The notes: generated by a model from the sequence alone, not told the origin. DNA of 64,000 nucleotides from JARLGU01 sp036504535 (GCA_036504535.1 DASXUY010000058.1:8317-72316); one strand, 5' to 3'. Shown: positions 6,686 to 17,141, counted from the stretch's first letter. Numbers and translations are program-made.

Positions 6686-9600
6686 ATGATCGCTCAACGA
6701 ATCGCCTTACTTTTATCGCTTGCCGCTGCTTTGTGTTTCAACGGCGTCGCCCGCGCTGCCGATGAGCTTGTCATCAGCGGAACACGCGCCTCGATGAGCC
6801 TGAATGGCTCCTGGGAAGCGGTGCCCATTCCCGGTGTTGCGCTCACCTATCCGGCGCCGGCGACAGGTTGGGTGCCGGAGGTCGTTCCGTCGATCTTCCC
6901 GAAGGTGCTGGATGCGGGGACGCCGTACAAGCCTTCGCTGAAGCAGATTGTAACCGATGACTGGAAGGGCTTCCGCCAGAAAGACAAGCTGGCCGCGTGG
7001 TTTCGGCGCTCGTTCAGCGCCCCGCAGGTCCCGGCGGGAACGCGCGCTATGCTGCACTTTGACGGTATCGCGTACCGGTCCAAAATTGTGCTAAACGGCA
7101 AGCAGATCGGCGAGTCTGTCATCGGACAGCTCGGGCAAACGTATGACGTGACCGGTTTACTCAAAACAGACGCTCCCAACCTGCTGGAGGTAGGTGTCGC
7201 AGCTCGTGAGGCCATTGTGGACCTCGCCGCGAAGACCTACATTGCGCCGTCGTCGGGCGTTCAGACCGGCATCTACGGGGATATTTCGCTGCGCCTCGTT
7301 CCTGCACTGTCCGTCGACGATGCATTCATTCAGACGTCGTTCCGCCAGAAGCAGATAAGCATAGCGGTCACCGTCCGCAACGACTCCGCCGCGCCGCGAA
7401 CGTGCTCGGTGGGCGGTCAGGTGGTCGACGACGCGGGCGTTATCCTCACGTCGCTTCCAGCCCAGTCGGTGAGTGTGCCTCCGGGAGCGACGAGCGTGGT
7501 GACATTGACGAAACCGTGGATCGCTCCGAGGCTTTGGTCGCCAGAGACCCCGCAGATGTATGTCGCGGCCGTTCAGGTGCGCGACGGCGACAAGGTCGTG
7601 GATGAGGTGCGCCCGCGCTTCGGTTTCCGTGAGTTTTGGATCGCTGGTAAGGACTTCTATCTGAACGGAATCCGCACCGTTCTTCGCCGCAACAGCTTTC
7701 TCACCACAGTCGGCGGTGCAAGCGAAGGCGCCGAGCGGGAGCTTCGCGTTACTGCAGGCAGGCCGTACAACTCGATACGTCTGCATATCGGCTTCGACAA
7801 CACGAAAGTTCTCGACGCTTGCGACAAGTTTGGCGTGATGTCCATGCCGGAGTTCGCGTGGCACAATATCGGCGCCGACTACGACCTCAAGAACACGGCA
7901 CCGTGGCTGCCCAACCTGCTCGATTACGAGCGCCGCTTTATGAAGGAGCACCGAAACCGCCCATCGGTGGTCATCTGGAACCTCACGAATGAAACGTTCT
8001 GGGGCGATACCGACGACGCGCGGATGAAGGTAGCCGACGCTGTTCTCGCGACCGCTAAGGAGATGGACCCGACGCGCCCGCAGGAGGGTGACGGCGAGTC
8101 CAACTGGGGTGGACGGCTGCCCATCATCAATATCCACTACCCCGAAGGCACATCGGGTGCGCTCAGGGCGATTTACCCCAACTCCAGCATGATCATCCCG
8201 AACGACCTGTACTGGCTGGAACAGAGCAAAGACAGCACATTCCATAGCTGGCGAGCCAACCTTGCATGGGACCGACCGCTGGTGATGGGCGAGTATTGGG
8301 ACGCGGAGGGCAATGTCGACGACCGCTCAAGCTTCATGGGAGAAGAGGCTTACGACTGGGAGAAGTGGCGCCTGCAGGACTTTGGAGGGCGCGAGAACCG
8401 CAAACCCAACTCCTACTCCGATGTGCTCGCAAAGATGACCGACATCTACCGCCTGCAAGGCGTCGCCGGCCTCAACCCGTGGGCTGGGGACCGCAACGAT
8501 AGCATGCCGCCGGTCGCGGTGCGCCCACTCGACTTCCATCCGAACTTCTACAGCGGTCAAACTGCTGTACGCAAAGTCGCGATCTTCGAGGACACGGAGC
8601 AGACTTACGCGTCGACGAACCTGCAATGCCGTCTCACTATCGACGGCGTTACCGTCTGGCAGAAGATCATTCCCGTCTACATGCAGCCGGGTAAGAACTT
8701 GCAGGTCGATGTGCCAGTCGAGTGCCCCGTTGTCGCAAGCCAGACGAAAGCTCTGCTTACAATTCGCCTCCGCTGCGAGCAGGGCGCGAACTGGGTGCAA
8801 CTCAGCCGTCACGAAGAGACGGTCTACATCATGCCAGCGGCGCAGTGGAAGGGCGCACCGCCAGTCGGTATTGTTCTGCTCGACGCTACGGGAGCCACAA
8901 GCGCTGCCTTCGCCAAGGTTGGCCTCACTGTGCCCGCCAAAGCGAGCCTGGCTCCGGCAACGCTGACCGGTGCCCGATTGCTGATCGTCGGGCAAGGCAC
9001 GGATGCTGCGCCGTATCGCGACATTATCGAGAAGTTCGTACAAACTGGCGGCCGTGTGCTCTTGCTTTCCGCCGCAAACGAGGGGGCATTATCGCCTGAA
9101 CTTCCCGATACCGACGACAAGCATATCGCGTCGAAAGTCTGGTTGCGTTCTCACGGGAACCCGGCGTTAGGTGGCCTCGAGGAGCCGCAACTCTCGTACT
9201 GGATGCCCGACAATATTGTCAGCACCAAGACCGCCAACAAGCCTGCCGCTGGCAAGTGCAAAATCCTGCTCGATGCAGGCGGCCTGTACGGCATCAAGTG
9301 GACTCCGCTTATCGAGGTGTCGCACGGCGCGGGCAGCTACACGCTCAGCCGCCTCAATATCGTCGACCGCGTCGGTGTAGAACCGGCCGCCGATACGCTT
9401 CTCGTTTCGCTCGTCGCCGCTGGCATCGCGTCCCCTGCGCCTAAGGCTCAGCCGCTGCAGCTTCTGGCTGGCGACAACGCCGCTCTCAAGCAGACGCTCG
9501 CCGTTTGCTCGATCATCTCTCGCCCGGGTTTGACTGGAACTGGCCCCGTGCTACTGGATGCGACCTACACGCCGACACCTGCTGAGATCGCCAAGCTGAA

Positions 9601-11329
9601 GACGCTTACAGCGGCTGGCGGCAACATCTGGCTGCACGGCTTCACACCGACCAGCCTACCGAATGTGGCCGCGCTGTTCCCGTTCACGCCCAAGCTGGCC
9701 GAAATTGATAAGACGGTGCAAGCTGGCGTCCGGCGATCTGACGACGCGTGGATGGACAGCATCAGCTCCTACGATTTCGCGTGGACCCGCATCGACATCG
9801 GCGCACGTGGCGACTACTTCGGCATGGGCCAGCCGACAGCATCGATTGGGAAATACGCGCTAGTTCAGCCCACAGTGGCCACGGCGACGCGGCTTATCGA
9901 GCCCGGTATGCTGTGGAAGGTTCCGGTCGGCAAGGGCGCGATACTGTTCGACACGCTGCCATGGGAGAATGCACTTGGCTCCGAATCCGACAAGGTGGTG
10001 CGCCTCGTCAGCGCGCTTACGTCCAACCTAGGTGGCGACATCGGGGTCGAGGTGAAGAAATCTTACGCCTACTTCAACGTCGATATCTCGAAGCAGGCGA
10101 ACCGCGCATATTACGACGAAGTTGCCGGGGACGGTAAGGGCGGCTGGACCGATCAGGGCGTCAACGACATGCGCTTCTTCCTGATCAACCACACGGGCAA
10201 GGGCGGCGGCAAAGACACGGGCATGGAGGTCGCAGTCGAGAACTTCCCCGCGACCGCACAGTTTGCCGGTCTGCCATTCACCCTGGTCGACCCAAAGAAG
10301 AACGACAATAAAGCGGTTATCACCCTTCGCGGCAAGGGGCACGATCCTACGTCGCCCGATGCGGTCAAGGGGATCGTTGTCGGGCACAAGGCCGACCGCC
10401 TGTGGTTCCTCAATGCGTCGTGCTGGGCCGTGTACGACAGCGTCAATAAGGTATCGGGACACTACATCATCCACTATACCGACGGCAGCGTGGTCGATTT
10501 CCCGCTTCGCGACGGCGTCGAGCTTGCGGACTGGTGGAACCCTAAGCCGCTCACGGCGGGCAAGGTCGGGTGGGCTGGCAAGAACGAAATGCACGCACCT
10601 ATCGGTATTTATGTCACCGAGTGGGTCAACCCGCACCCCGCGAAGACAATCGCCACCGTTGACCTCGTCGGCGATCTCACCGAAGCGCAGATTGTGCTGC
10701 TCGGTATCACGGGTGGCATCGAAGGAGCGGCTCCGGCTCCCGTAAAGGTGTCGAGCGGCTGGGATTTCTCGAAGGCGGCCAACAACGCGGTACCGAATTT
10801 GGTCGCCGGTCAACCCGCCCTCGTCCCTCAGTGGAACCAGAAGTCGCTGCCTCCCGCTGCCGATGGCGGCCTGCGATTCTCGCACGGGACCACTGCGACT
10901 TCAGACCTTAAAGGGCTTCCAGGGCTATCGCAGGGCCAACCGTGGACGCTTGAAGCCAGCTTCAGCATTGATGAAAAGCCCGACGGCTACTGCGGCGGCA
11001 TCGTTCAGGCGATGGCATATGGTAAGGCAGGCATGCGGCTGACGCTAGGACAGGACCTTCGATTGACTGCCGAAATATGGGTTGCCGACGGCAAGGCCGC
11101 CAATCTGTCGTCGAAAGCGCCCCTGACATTGGCGCGCAACTACGATATACGAGTTGTATTCGACACCACCCGCACGTTCCTCTACATCAATGGCAAGCTG
11201 GACAACGCTATCGAAACCCCGCCGCCTGCCGCCTACGCTGGCGGCGTGAACATCGGCACGGCGTCTGGCAAGGATTACAACTTCAATGGCGTGATTCGAC
11301 GAGTAGCTTTCCTCCCCGTAGAGAATTAA
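6686..11329 (+). CDS. secreted GH2-like glycosidase with C-terminal LamG domain
   Basis: The start is ATG 6686, preceded by GGAG at 6672-6675; a TTG three codons upstream is possible but less likely. The 1547-residue product begins with a signal peptide (MIAQRIALLLSLAAALCF..ARA). GH2-type architecture follows: a sugar-binding jelly roll (about 35-210), an Ig-like domain (215-310), then a TIM barrel with NLTNETF (acid/base candidate Glu436) and LVMGEYWD (nucleophile candidate Glu536). A Rossmann-like segment resembling the GH42 trimerisation domain starts near 728. A concanavalin/LamG domain occupies about 1410-1545. Substrate cannot be assigned: beta-galactosidase, beta-mannosidase or glucuronidase activity are all possible. 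The stop overlaps the next start (TAATG), indicating translational coupling. Confidence 0.85.
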   Translation: MIAQRIALLLSLAAALCFNGVARAADELVISGTRASMSLNGSWEAVPIPGVALTYPAPATGWVPEVVPSIFPKVLDAGTPYKPSLKQIVTDDWKGFRQKDKLAAWFRRSFSAPQVPAGTRAMLHFDGIAYRSKIVLNGKQIGESVIGQLGQTYDVTGLLKTDAPNLLEVGVAAREAIVDLAAKTYIAPSSGVQTGIYGDISLRLVPALSVDDAFIQTSFRQKQISIAVTVRNDSAAPRTCSVGGQVVDDAGVILTSLPAQSVSVPPGATSVVTLTKPWIAPRLWSPETPQMYVAAVQVRDGDKVVDEVRPRFGFREFWIAGKDFYLNGIRTVLRRNSFLTTVGGASEGAERELRVTAGRPYNSIRLHIGFDNTKVLDACDKFGVMSMPEFAWHNIGADYDLKNTAPWLPNLLDYERRFMKEHRNRPSVVIWNLTNETFWGDTDDARMKVADAVLATAKEMDPTRPQEGDGESNWGGRLPIINIHYPEGTSGALRAIYPNSSMIIPNDLYWLEQSKDSTFHSWRANLAWDRPLVMGEYWDAEGNVDDRSSFMGEEAYDWEKWRLQDFGGRENRKPNSYSDVLAKMTDIYRLQGVAGLNPWAGDRNDSMPPVAVRPLDFHPNFYSGQTAVRKVAIFEDTEQTYASTNLQCRLTIDGVTVWQKIIPVYMQPGKNLQVDVPVECPVVASQTKALLTIRLRCEQGANWVQLSRHEETVYIMPAAQWKGAPPVGIVLLDATGATSAAFAKVGLTVPAKASLAPATLTGARLLIVGQGTDAAPYRDIIEKFVQTGGRVLLLSAANEGALSPELPDTDDKHIASKVWLRSHGNPALGGLEEPQLSYWMPDNIVSTKTANKPAAGKCKILLDAGGLYGIKWTPLIEVSHGAGSYTLSRLNIVDRVGVEPAADTLLVSLVAAGIASPAPKAQPLQLLAGDNAALKQTLAVCSIISRPGLTGTGPVLLDATYTPTPAEIAKLKTLTAAGGNIWLHGFTPTSLPNVAALFPFTPKLAEIDKTVQAGVRRSDDAWMDSISSYDFAWTRIDIGARGDYFGMGQPTASIGKYALVQPTVATATRLIEPGMLWKVPVGKGAILFDTLPWENALGSESDKVVRLVSALTSNLGGDIGVEVKKSYAYFNVDISKQANRAYYDEVAGDGKGGWTDQGVNDMRFFLINHTGKGGGKDTGMEVAVENFPATAQFAGLPFTLVDPKKNDNKAVITLRGKGHDPTSPDAVKGIVVGHKADRLWFLNASCWAVYDSVNKVSGHYIIHYTDGSVVDFPLRDGVELADWWNPKPLTAGKVGWAGKNEMHAPIGIYVTEWVNPHPAKTIATVDLVGDLTEAQIVLLGITGGIEGAAPAPVKVSSGWDFSKAANNAVPNLVAGQPALVPQWNQKSLPPAADGGLRFSHGTTATSDLKGLPGLSQGQPWTLEASFSIDEKPDGYCGGIVQAMAYGKAGMRLTLGQDLRLTAEIWVADGKAANLSSKAPLTLARNYDIRVVFDTTRTFLYINGKLDNAIETPPPAAYAGGVNIGTASGKDYNFNGVIRRVAFLPVEN

Positions 11330-14300
11330 TGATGAACAAAGCGATCGCAACGATGCTTGGAAGACCTCACCCCGGCCATAGGAATGGCCACCCCTCTCCT
11401 ACGATAAGGAGAGGGGATATAGGGCTGCTCCAAGGCGCTCCCATTCCTTCTGATCCCCCTCTCCTTATCATAGGAGATGGGCTAGGCTTGGGCCAGTCTT
11501 CTGGCCAGGTGAGGTATTTTCCGCTCCTCCCTCTCCTCGCCGCCTTGGCCGCTGCCGCCCTCACGCTCCTAGCGGCACCGCCTGTCCACGCCAAGCCTAT
11601 CGCCGCGTATGACTTCGAGACGCAGGCGCAGGTGGACGCGTTCACCGCAAGCGCTGGCAAAGGGTGCGAGGTGCGCGTGTCCACGACCGTGGTCCACGGC
11701 GGCAAGCAGGCGGTAATCGTTCACCCCGATATGCTTGGCGGTCAGAGCGCGTCGATTCCGCTCCCAAAAGGCTTCGATTCGGGATGCCTCTCATTCTGGT
11801 TTTTTGACCCCATGTTCTCCGCAGGTCCGATGGGGCCATTGAGCCGTGCAGGTTGGGCCCTAAGTGGACCGAAGGGCGAGATCGGGTTCGACAACTCTAA
11901 GGAGCGACCAACCTGGACCTATGATCCAGGTAACGATATCCGCATCGATTCGGGAGTTCGCCGCCACCACGGGTGGACTAAGTTCGATATCGTCGTCGAA
12001 CCCGACAGCCCGACTCGCAACGTGATCGTCAACATCGATGGCCGCGAAGCGATGCGAATCCCGTCGCCGGGCTTCAAGCCGTCGGGGCTTCGGTTCTGCA
12101 CATTCTGGGGCGCGGGCGATATCACCGTCGACGATATCAACTTCGACGACGACCTCGCAGTCTACCGTCCCGCCGCTATTCAGAGCGTCGTCGCTGGCGA
12201 TGAGGCTGGCGCATTGAACGTTGCCCCGGGCCAGCAAGTGCCGCTGTCCATTGGCGTCGACCGACGAGGCGCGTCGGCACCCAAGGGCGTCATCGATATC
12301 GATGTGCTCGATCTTAGCGAGAAGAGCGTGGCCAAGCAGCAGTTAAACGTCGACTGGGCCACCATCAAAGAGCCGCGCGTCATCGTCTCGCTACCCGTGC
12401 TGCCGTCGTCGCGCCACTACTGGCTTGTGACCACCTATCGCGACGAGGGCCAAACGGAGACAGCAAGCCAGAACATCTCCAAGATGGACGTGCAGTATCT
12501 GGCCGATTCTCGCGCAGCCATTGGTCGAGGCAAGATCCCGCTTGCGCAAGCTTGGGACTGGATGCCTGCATCTCGCGACGCCCTGACTGCGCCGCCCGCC
12601 AAATGGGACGGTGCGCAGAAGTTCACCAAGCTCTGGTATAGCAGTTGGGAGCGCAAGTACAAGGATGTCACCGTGGCGTGGTACCGCCGCAGCATTAACG
12701 TGCCGAAGGAGTGGGCTGGACGGCGCATGCTGCTGAGCATCGAACAGCCGCAAACTGCGGTTAAGGCGTTCATTGACGGCGTACCCGTTGGCAGCGCATC
12801 GTGGCCGGGTGGCGAAATCGACCTCACGGGCAAAGTCAAACCGGGCGTCTCAGCGGAACTTGTGCTGCTGGTCGACTCCGAAGCGCCTTCGGAACTCACA
12901 CGCACCGTTGCCGCGACTCTCGCACCCGGCGCGACGTTGCCAGAGCAGTTCCGCTCCGAAGCGCGAGGACTTGGCGGCGAAGTGGCGCTAGTGTCGGAAC
13001 CGCTCGGCGCGCGAGTGGACGATTTCACGACGGCGTCGAAATATGCGACACGCACTATGACAGTGACGGTCAACGCCGTCGGCCTTACCCCTGGCCAGCC
13101 TTACGCTATCGAAGGCAGCCTTTCGACGGCTGGCCGCATCGTGAAGGCGTTTAAGGCTGTGGCGACCAAGGCAACGGGGCAGAGTGCCACATTCACCGTC
13201 GAAGTTCCGTGGGGCGACCTGGAGTTGTGGGATATCCTTAAGCCCAACCTTTACGACCTGAATGTTGCTCTCGTGAGCGGTACGAAATCCCTTGATGCCG
13301 CACTCCCCAAGCGCGTCGGGTTTCGCGAGGTGGTATTCGACGGGCGGTTGGTGAAGATCAACGGCAACCCGGTGAGCTTCTTTGTTCCGATGCCGACGCG
13401 GCTCGTGAACAATTTTGGTTTTGTGAAGTGCATGGAGAGGAACAACATGACGTATCTCTCCTCCAACCACTTCAACTTCTACGCATCCGGTGGAAGCCCC
13501 GCGTCGGTGTTGATGGACGATCAATACGACCTCTGCGACGAGGCTGGCTACGGCGGCGACCTTGGCATCTCCGACATCAGCCTTCGAAAGTACCTGGTCA
13601 ATGTCGCCGTCGCCAAGGGAGGCAGCTTCCTCGACGACACCGTCTACTGGCCCGCGTTCGAGCAGGTCGCACGTCGCGGCATTAAGCGATACGGCAATCG
13701 GCCCAGCGTCTTCTTCCTGCAGGGTGGGGGGAACGGCGGTCAGCTCGAAATGGGCAACATGTTCAACCCGGTCAAGATGGACGGCATCTGGCAGAAACAG
13801 TTCGATGATCGCCCGGTGCTGCGTCAGGCCAAAGAAGTTGAGCTCAAGGCGCTCACTATCTTGCGGCGTATATCGCCAAGCATGCCCATTATCGGGCAGG
13901 ATGCGGGTAACTTCCTCGACGCCATCCATATTACAAATTACGCCGGGTTCATGCCGATTCAGGAGATGATCGAAGCTGACGAGTACTGGCTCAAGTACGG
14001 CACCAAACCGTACCTGATCACCGAGCAGACGGCACCGTGGGTGACCGACTGGACCACCGGCGCGCGACTTGGCCACAACTCGCCGTCGCGCTACGACACA
14101 ATCGCCGAGCGCGCCGCTGCCATGAAAGGCGATGTGGCATTCCACCGCACCGAAGTCGACCTCATGGAGCTGGCGCAGTTCGAGCGCCGTTGCGAGATGA
14201 TCCACGCACGGGACCCCAAGGATCGCTCCACCATGTGGCCGCCGCTCGGGCCGCTCTACGGCTACCAGCGCAATCCCGGCATGCCCAGCCTCTACCGCGA

Positions 14301-17127
14301 CATCAACTATCAGCGGTCGAGGGAGCAGTGGCTGAACTGGCGCGCCGAAGGGCTGTCGATGCTCTGCAACTGGGACACCACCATGGAAGGCAAGGACGAC
14401 GCCGTTCGCGCAGCATGGGCTCCGGTCACGGGGTATATCGCGGGTAGCTACAAGAGCCGCACCGACAAGACGCACATTCTGCGCCCCGGCGAGACGTGGG
14501 AGCGCGTGTTCACTATCCTCAACAACCGCCGCGACCCAGCCATTGTCACATGCGCCTGGAAAGCCACTCTGCGCGGTGCCACAATCGCCAGCGGCACGGC
14601 TGACTTCACAGTCACGCCTGGCGGGCAGGCAACCGCACCAATGCGCGTCGATATCCCCGGCGACAACATTGACGGTGCAGGCACGCTGACCGCGAGTCTC
14701 ACAGAGCGTGGCTCAGTCCTCGCCACCGACAGCCTCGATTTCCAGATCGTGGCACCGCTTCCGCCGCCGGTCGTGAAGAGCCGCGTCGCGCTTGTCGACC
14801 CAGCAGGCGACTCCGCTCTGGCGCTCGACAAGGCAGGCATCGCGTACGATAAGCTGCCGCTTAACGCCAGCCTTGCCCGTTACGATGTGGTGATCTTTGG
14901 CCGCAAAGCGTTCTCGTACGAAGCGACCGCGCTCAAGGCTCCCATCGACCTCGGCGCGCTGCTCGCTGCCGGGAAGCGAGTTCTGGTGCTGGAACAGGAG
15001 GAGAGCGTTCTGCGCAACCGCTTCAAGTTCCGCACGGAGTATGTCTCGCCGCGCTGGATGTTCGCTCGCATCGCTGGCCACCCGGTGACCGCGAACCTGC
15101 CGGATTCCACACTGAGCTTCTGGCGTGGCAGCGCTACACTCACAGACGGCTACGATATCGCTAAGTCGCAGGTGATCGAGCCGGAAAGCAACGGCGCACG
15201 ATGGTTCTACACATGGAATGACGGCAAGGAGCACCCGCGTCAGATGAAGTGGGGCAACTCGCACAACGTCGCCACGGTCGTCATAGACAAGCCCGATCGC
15301 GGCAACTTCCGCACCATCATCGACTGCGAATACAACCTCGACTACGCGGCCGTGCTCGAGCTTCAGCAAGGCCCTGGCTCAATGGTCTTCTGCCAGGCCG
15401 ATGTCACAGGACGCACCGAGTCCGATCCCGCAGCCGAACGTCTTCTCGCGAATATGGTGAGCTACCTCGACCGCGCGAAACCGGCCACGTGGACCACCGG
15501 CATAGCGTATCTTGGTGGCGCTGGCGGAGTGGACGTACTCGACCGTCTCCAGGCGACATACCGTAAAATCGCGACGCCCGACGATGCCAAACCGGGCGAA
15601 ACGCTTGTCCTAGGCGATGCGCTATCGGCTGAGAATCTGGCAGCGTGGAAGCCCGCTATCGCGCGCTTCGTGGAAGCGGGCGGAACGTGCTTATCGATGC
15701 CGCGCGCTAAAACCGAATGGGGCTGGCTGCCGTTCGATGTCGGCGTCAAAGACGCACAAATTGAGGCGAGCTTCGTCGATAAGCCGTCGCGCTCCATTCT
15801 CGCTGGGATCTCCAACGGCGAACTCTACTACGCTGGTCGCGTCCCCGTCGTCGCTCTCGACAAGCTCCCCGCCGCAGGGTTCCGGCTCGACACCGGCGTG
15901 CTCGGCGAAGTGCCATGGGGCAAGGGCCGGTTCGTCTTTTCGCAGGTCGCCCCGGCGACTTTCGACACCGAGCAGAAGTTCTATCTCGAAGAAGCGCCCA
16001 AGCATACCTACCGTATCTTCGAGAACCTGCTCAACAACATCGGCGTCCCCATGGCGCCGCCACAGTTCCTCGCTGCTGCCGCCCCTTCTGCCGCACCAAC
16101 CGAGAAGCGCCCACCGCTTGACCTTGCGACTAGCGCGTCGTGGTCGGGCATCAAAGCGCCCGCCGGTGATGCCGCCCCGCCCGCCGCCACCGATCCACGC
16201 TGGCAGGCAGTCAAGGTGCCGGGGTATGTCAACGACCAGAACGCCGCATGGGATGATCGCAAACCGTTCGTATTCTGGTACCGCTGCCGGTTCACGCTCA
16301 CGAATCTGCCGCAAGGCACGGAACCGACGCGCCTGCAGGTTGGCGCCATCGACGACGAGGACGATGTGACGTTCAACGGCACCCCCATCGGCCACACCGG
16401 ACGCGACACCAATATCAACGACTGGCTGCTCGCGCCGCGATACTACAATATGCCCGTCAAGCTGTTCAAGGTGGGCGAAAACGAGATCATCTTCCGCGTC
16501 GTGAACCTCGAAGGCAAATGCGGCATTCCATCCGGTCCCGTCCGGCTTCTGTGGGGCAACGCGCCACCCGTTCAGGCCGAAACATCGCCCTTCGACCTCG
16601 CGAACATGCCACCGGTCGATGTCGCTGGCCCCTGGTGGAAGATCCTGCAGCTTGACCCAGGCGAAACCGCTCAACCCGCCGACAGCGATTCTCGATGGCG
16701 CAGCAAGAATGTCCCCGGAACCGTCGTCGAGACTGAAAGCCGCACCGTCTGGTGCAGGCGCGATATTCAGATCAAGGAGATCCCCGCCGGAGCGCGACCC
16801 GTGCTCACTATCGGCGCGGTGGACGACGAGGACGACACATACATCAACGGCACCAAACTCGGCCACATCGGCAAGGACACCAACCCGAAGGACTACTGGG
16901 CCGCCACACGGTCATACCCCATTCCCGCAGGCGTGCTCAAACCTGGCAACAACCGCGTGGTGATCAAGGTCAACAACCTGCCGCCAGGACCCGGCTCAAT
17001 TGCCGGACCGGTGCAGATCAACTGGATACCGCTCGACGAGGCCGCTAAGCTCCGCCTCTCGGTCTCGCCCTACCTCTACGAAGTAGGCAGGCTGAACGAC
17101 CCGTATTGGTGGTGCGGAGGCTGGTAA
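11329..17127 (+). CDS. giant secreted GH2-like protein, catalytic motif degenerate
   Basis: ATG 11329 overlaps the preceding stop and gives 1932 residues. After ten residues a palindromic repeat (11363-11516) has been read in frame, pushing the hydrophobic signal core (FPLLPLLAALAAAALTLLA..VHA) about 60 residues inward. GTG 11509, at the repeat's end, would restore a normal signal peptide (1872 residues). A LamG-like domain (about 90-280), a GH2 jelly roll (440-525) and a TIM-barrel-like domain follow. Where GH2 enzymes have an Asn-Glu acid/base motif this protein reads FFLQGGGNGGQLEMGN (around residue 790); a Glu in LITEQ near 895 could match the nucleophile. The C-terminus has two homologous jelly rolls (about 1647-1744 and 1804-1900), both with DDEDD..NGT.GH.G.DTN. 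It may bind glycans or use an altered mechanism. Confidence 0.75.
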   Translation: MMNKAIATMLGRPHPGHRNGHPSPTIRRGDIGLLQGAPIPSDPPLLIIGDGLGLGQSSGQVRYFPLLPLLAALAAAALTLLAAPPVHAKPIAAYDFETQAQVDAFTASAGKGCEVRVSTTVVHGGKQAVIVHPDMLGGQSASIPLPKGFDSGCLSFWFFDPMFSAGPMGPLSRAGWALSGPKGEIGFDNSKERPTWTYDPGNDIRIDSGVRRHHGWTKFDIVVEPDSPTRNVIVNIDGREAMRIPSPGFKPSGLRFCTFWGAGDITVDDINFDDDLAVYRPAAIQSVVAGDEAGALNVAPGQQVPLSIGVDRRGASAPKGVIDIDVLDLSEKSVAKQQLNVDWATIKEPRVIVSLPVLPSSRHYWLVTTYRDEGQTETASQNISKMDVQYLADSRAAIGRGKIPLAQAWDWMPASRDALTAPPAKWDGAQKFTKLWYSSWERKYKDVTVAWYRRSINVPKEWAGRRMLLSIEQPQTAVKAFIDGVPVGSASWPGGEIDLTGKVKPGVSAELVLLVDSEAPSELTRTVAATLAPGATLPEQFRSEARGLGGEVALVSEPLGARVDDFTTASKYATRTMTVTVNAVGLTPGQPYAIEGSLSTAGRIVKAFKAVATKATGQSATFTVEVPWGDLELWDILKPNLYDLNVALVSGTKSLDAALPKRVGFREVVFDGRLVKINGNPVSFFVPMPTRLVNNFGFVKCMERNNMTYLSSNHFNFYASGGSPASVLMDDQYDLCDEAGYGGDLGISDISLRKYLVNVAVAKGGSFLDDTVYWPAFEQVARRGIKRYGNRPSVFFLQGGGNGGQLEMGNMFNPVKMDGIWQKQFDDRPVLRQAKEVELKALTILRRISPSMPIIGQDAGNFLDAIHITNYAGFMPIQEMIEADEYWLKYGTKPYLITEQTAPWVTDWTTGARLGHNSPSRYDTIAERAAAMKGDVAFHRTEVDLMELAQFERRCEMIHARDPKDRSTMWPPLGPLYGYQRNPGMPSLYRDINYQRSREQWLNWRAEGLSMLCNWDTTMEGKDDAVRAAWAPVTGYIAGSYKSRTDKTHILRPGETWERVFTILNNRRDPAIVTCAWKATLRGATIASGTADFTVTPGGQATAPMRVDIPGDNIDGAGTLTASLTERGSVLATDSLDFQIVAPLPPPVVKSRVALVDPAGDSALALDKAGIAYDKLPLNASLARYDVVIFGRKAFSYEATALKAPIDLGALLAAGKRVLVLEQEESVLRNRFKFRTEYVSPRWMFARIAGHPVTANLPDSTLSFWRGSATLTDGYDIAKSQVIEPESNGARWFYTWNDGKEHPRQMKWGNSHNVATVVIDKPDRGNFRTIIDCEYNLDYAAVLELQQGPGSMVFCQADVTGRTESDPAAERLLANMVSYLDRAKPATWTTGIAYLGGAGGVDVLDRLQATYRKIATPDDAKPGETLVLGDALSAENLAAWKPAIARFVEAGGTCLSMPRAKTEWGWLPFDVGVKDAQIEASFVDKPSRSILAGISNGELYYAGRVPVVALDKLPAAGFRLDTGVLGEVPWGKGRFVFSQVAPATFDTEQKFYLEEAPKHTYRIFENLLNNIGVPMAPPQFLAAAAPSAAPTEKRPPLDLATSASWSGIKAPAGDAAPPAATDPRWQAVKVPGYVNDQNAAWDDRKPFVFWYRCRFTLTNLPQGTEPTRLQVGAIDDEDDVTFNGTPIGHTGRDTNINDWLLAPRYYNMPVKLFKVGENEIIFRVVNLEGKCGIPSGPVRLLWGNAPPVQAETSPFDLANMPPVDVAGPWWKILQLDPGETAQPADSDSRWRSKNVPGTVVETESRTVWCRRDIQIKEIPAGARPVLTIGAVDDEDDTYINGTKLGHIGKDTNPKDYWAATRSYPIPAGVLKPGNNRVVIKVNNLPPGPGSIAGPVQINWIPLDEAAKLRLSVSPYLYEVGRLNDPYWWCGGW
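11363..11516. repeat. CCTCACCCC-type palindromic repeat inside a coding region
   Basis: It starts GACCTCACCCCGGCC, ends GGCCAGGTGAGGT, and has internal CTCTCCTACGATAAGGAGAGG and CTCCTTATCATAGGAGAT arms. It belongs to the same family as copies at 29971-30012, 50013-50055, 51252-51294 and 52166-52210. It lies between the first ten codons and the signal-peptide core of the giant GH2-like gene. Confidence 0.7.
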
Positions 17128-17141
17128 CGCGACGTGATTTT

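Noticed and set aside
7157..8245. 362-codon minus-strand open frame
   Set aside because: It is antisense to the GH2 catalytic region and is a shadow.
11077..11328. N-terminal extension of the giant GH2-like frame
   Set aside because: It overlaps the end of the previous gene in another frame; the signal peptide and TAATG overlap point to a start at 11329 or 11509.
12988..14475. 495-codon open frame on the minus strand
   Set aside because: It lies wholly inside the giant GH2-like gene; its translation has no recognisable fold and reflects GC-rich codon bias on the opposite strand.
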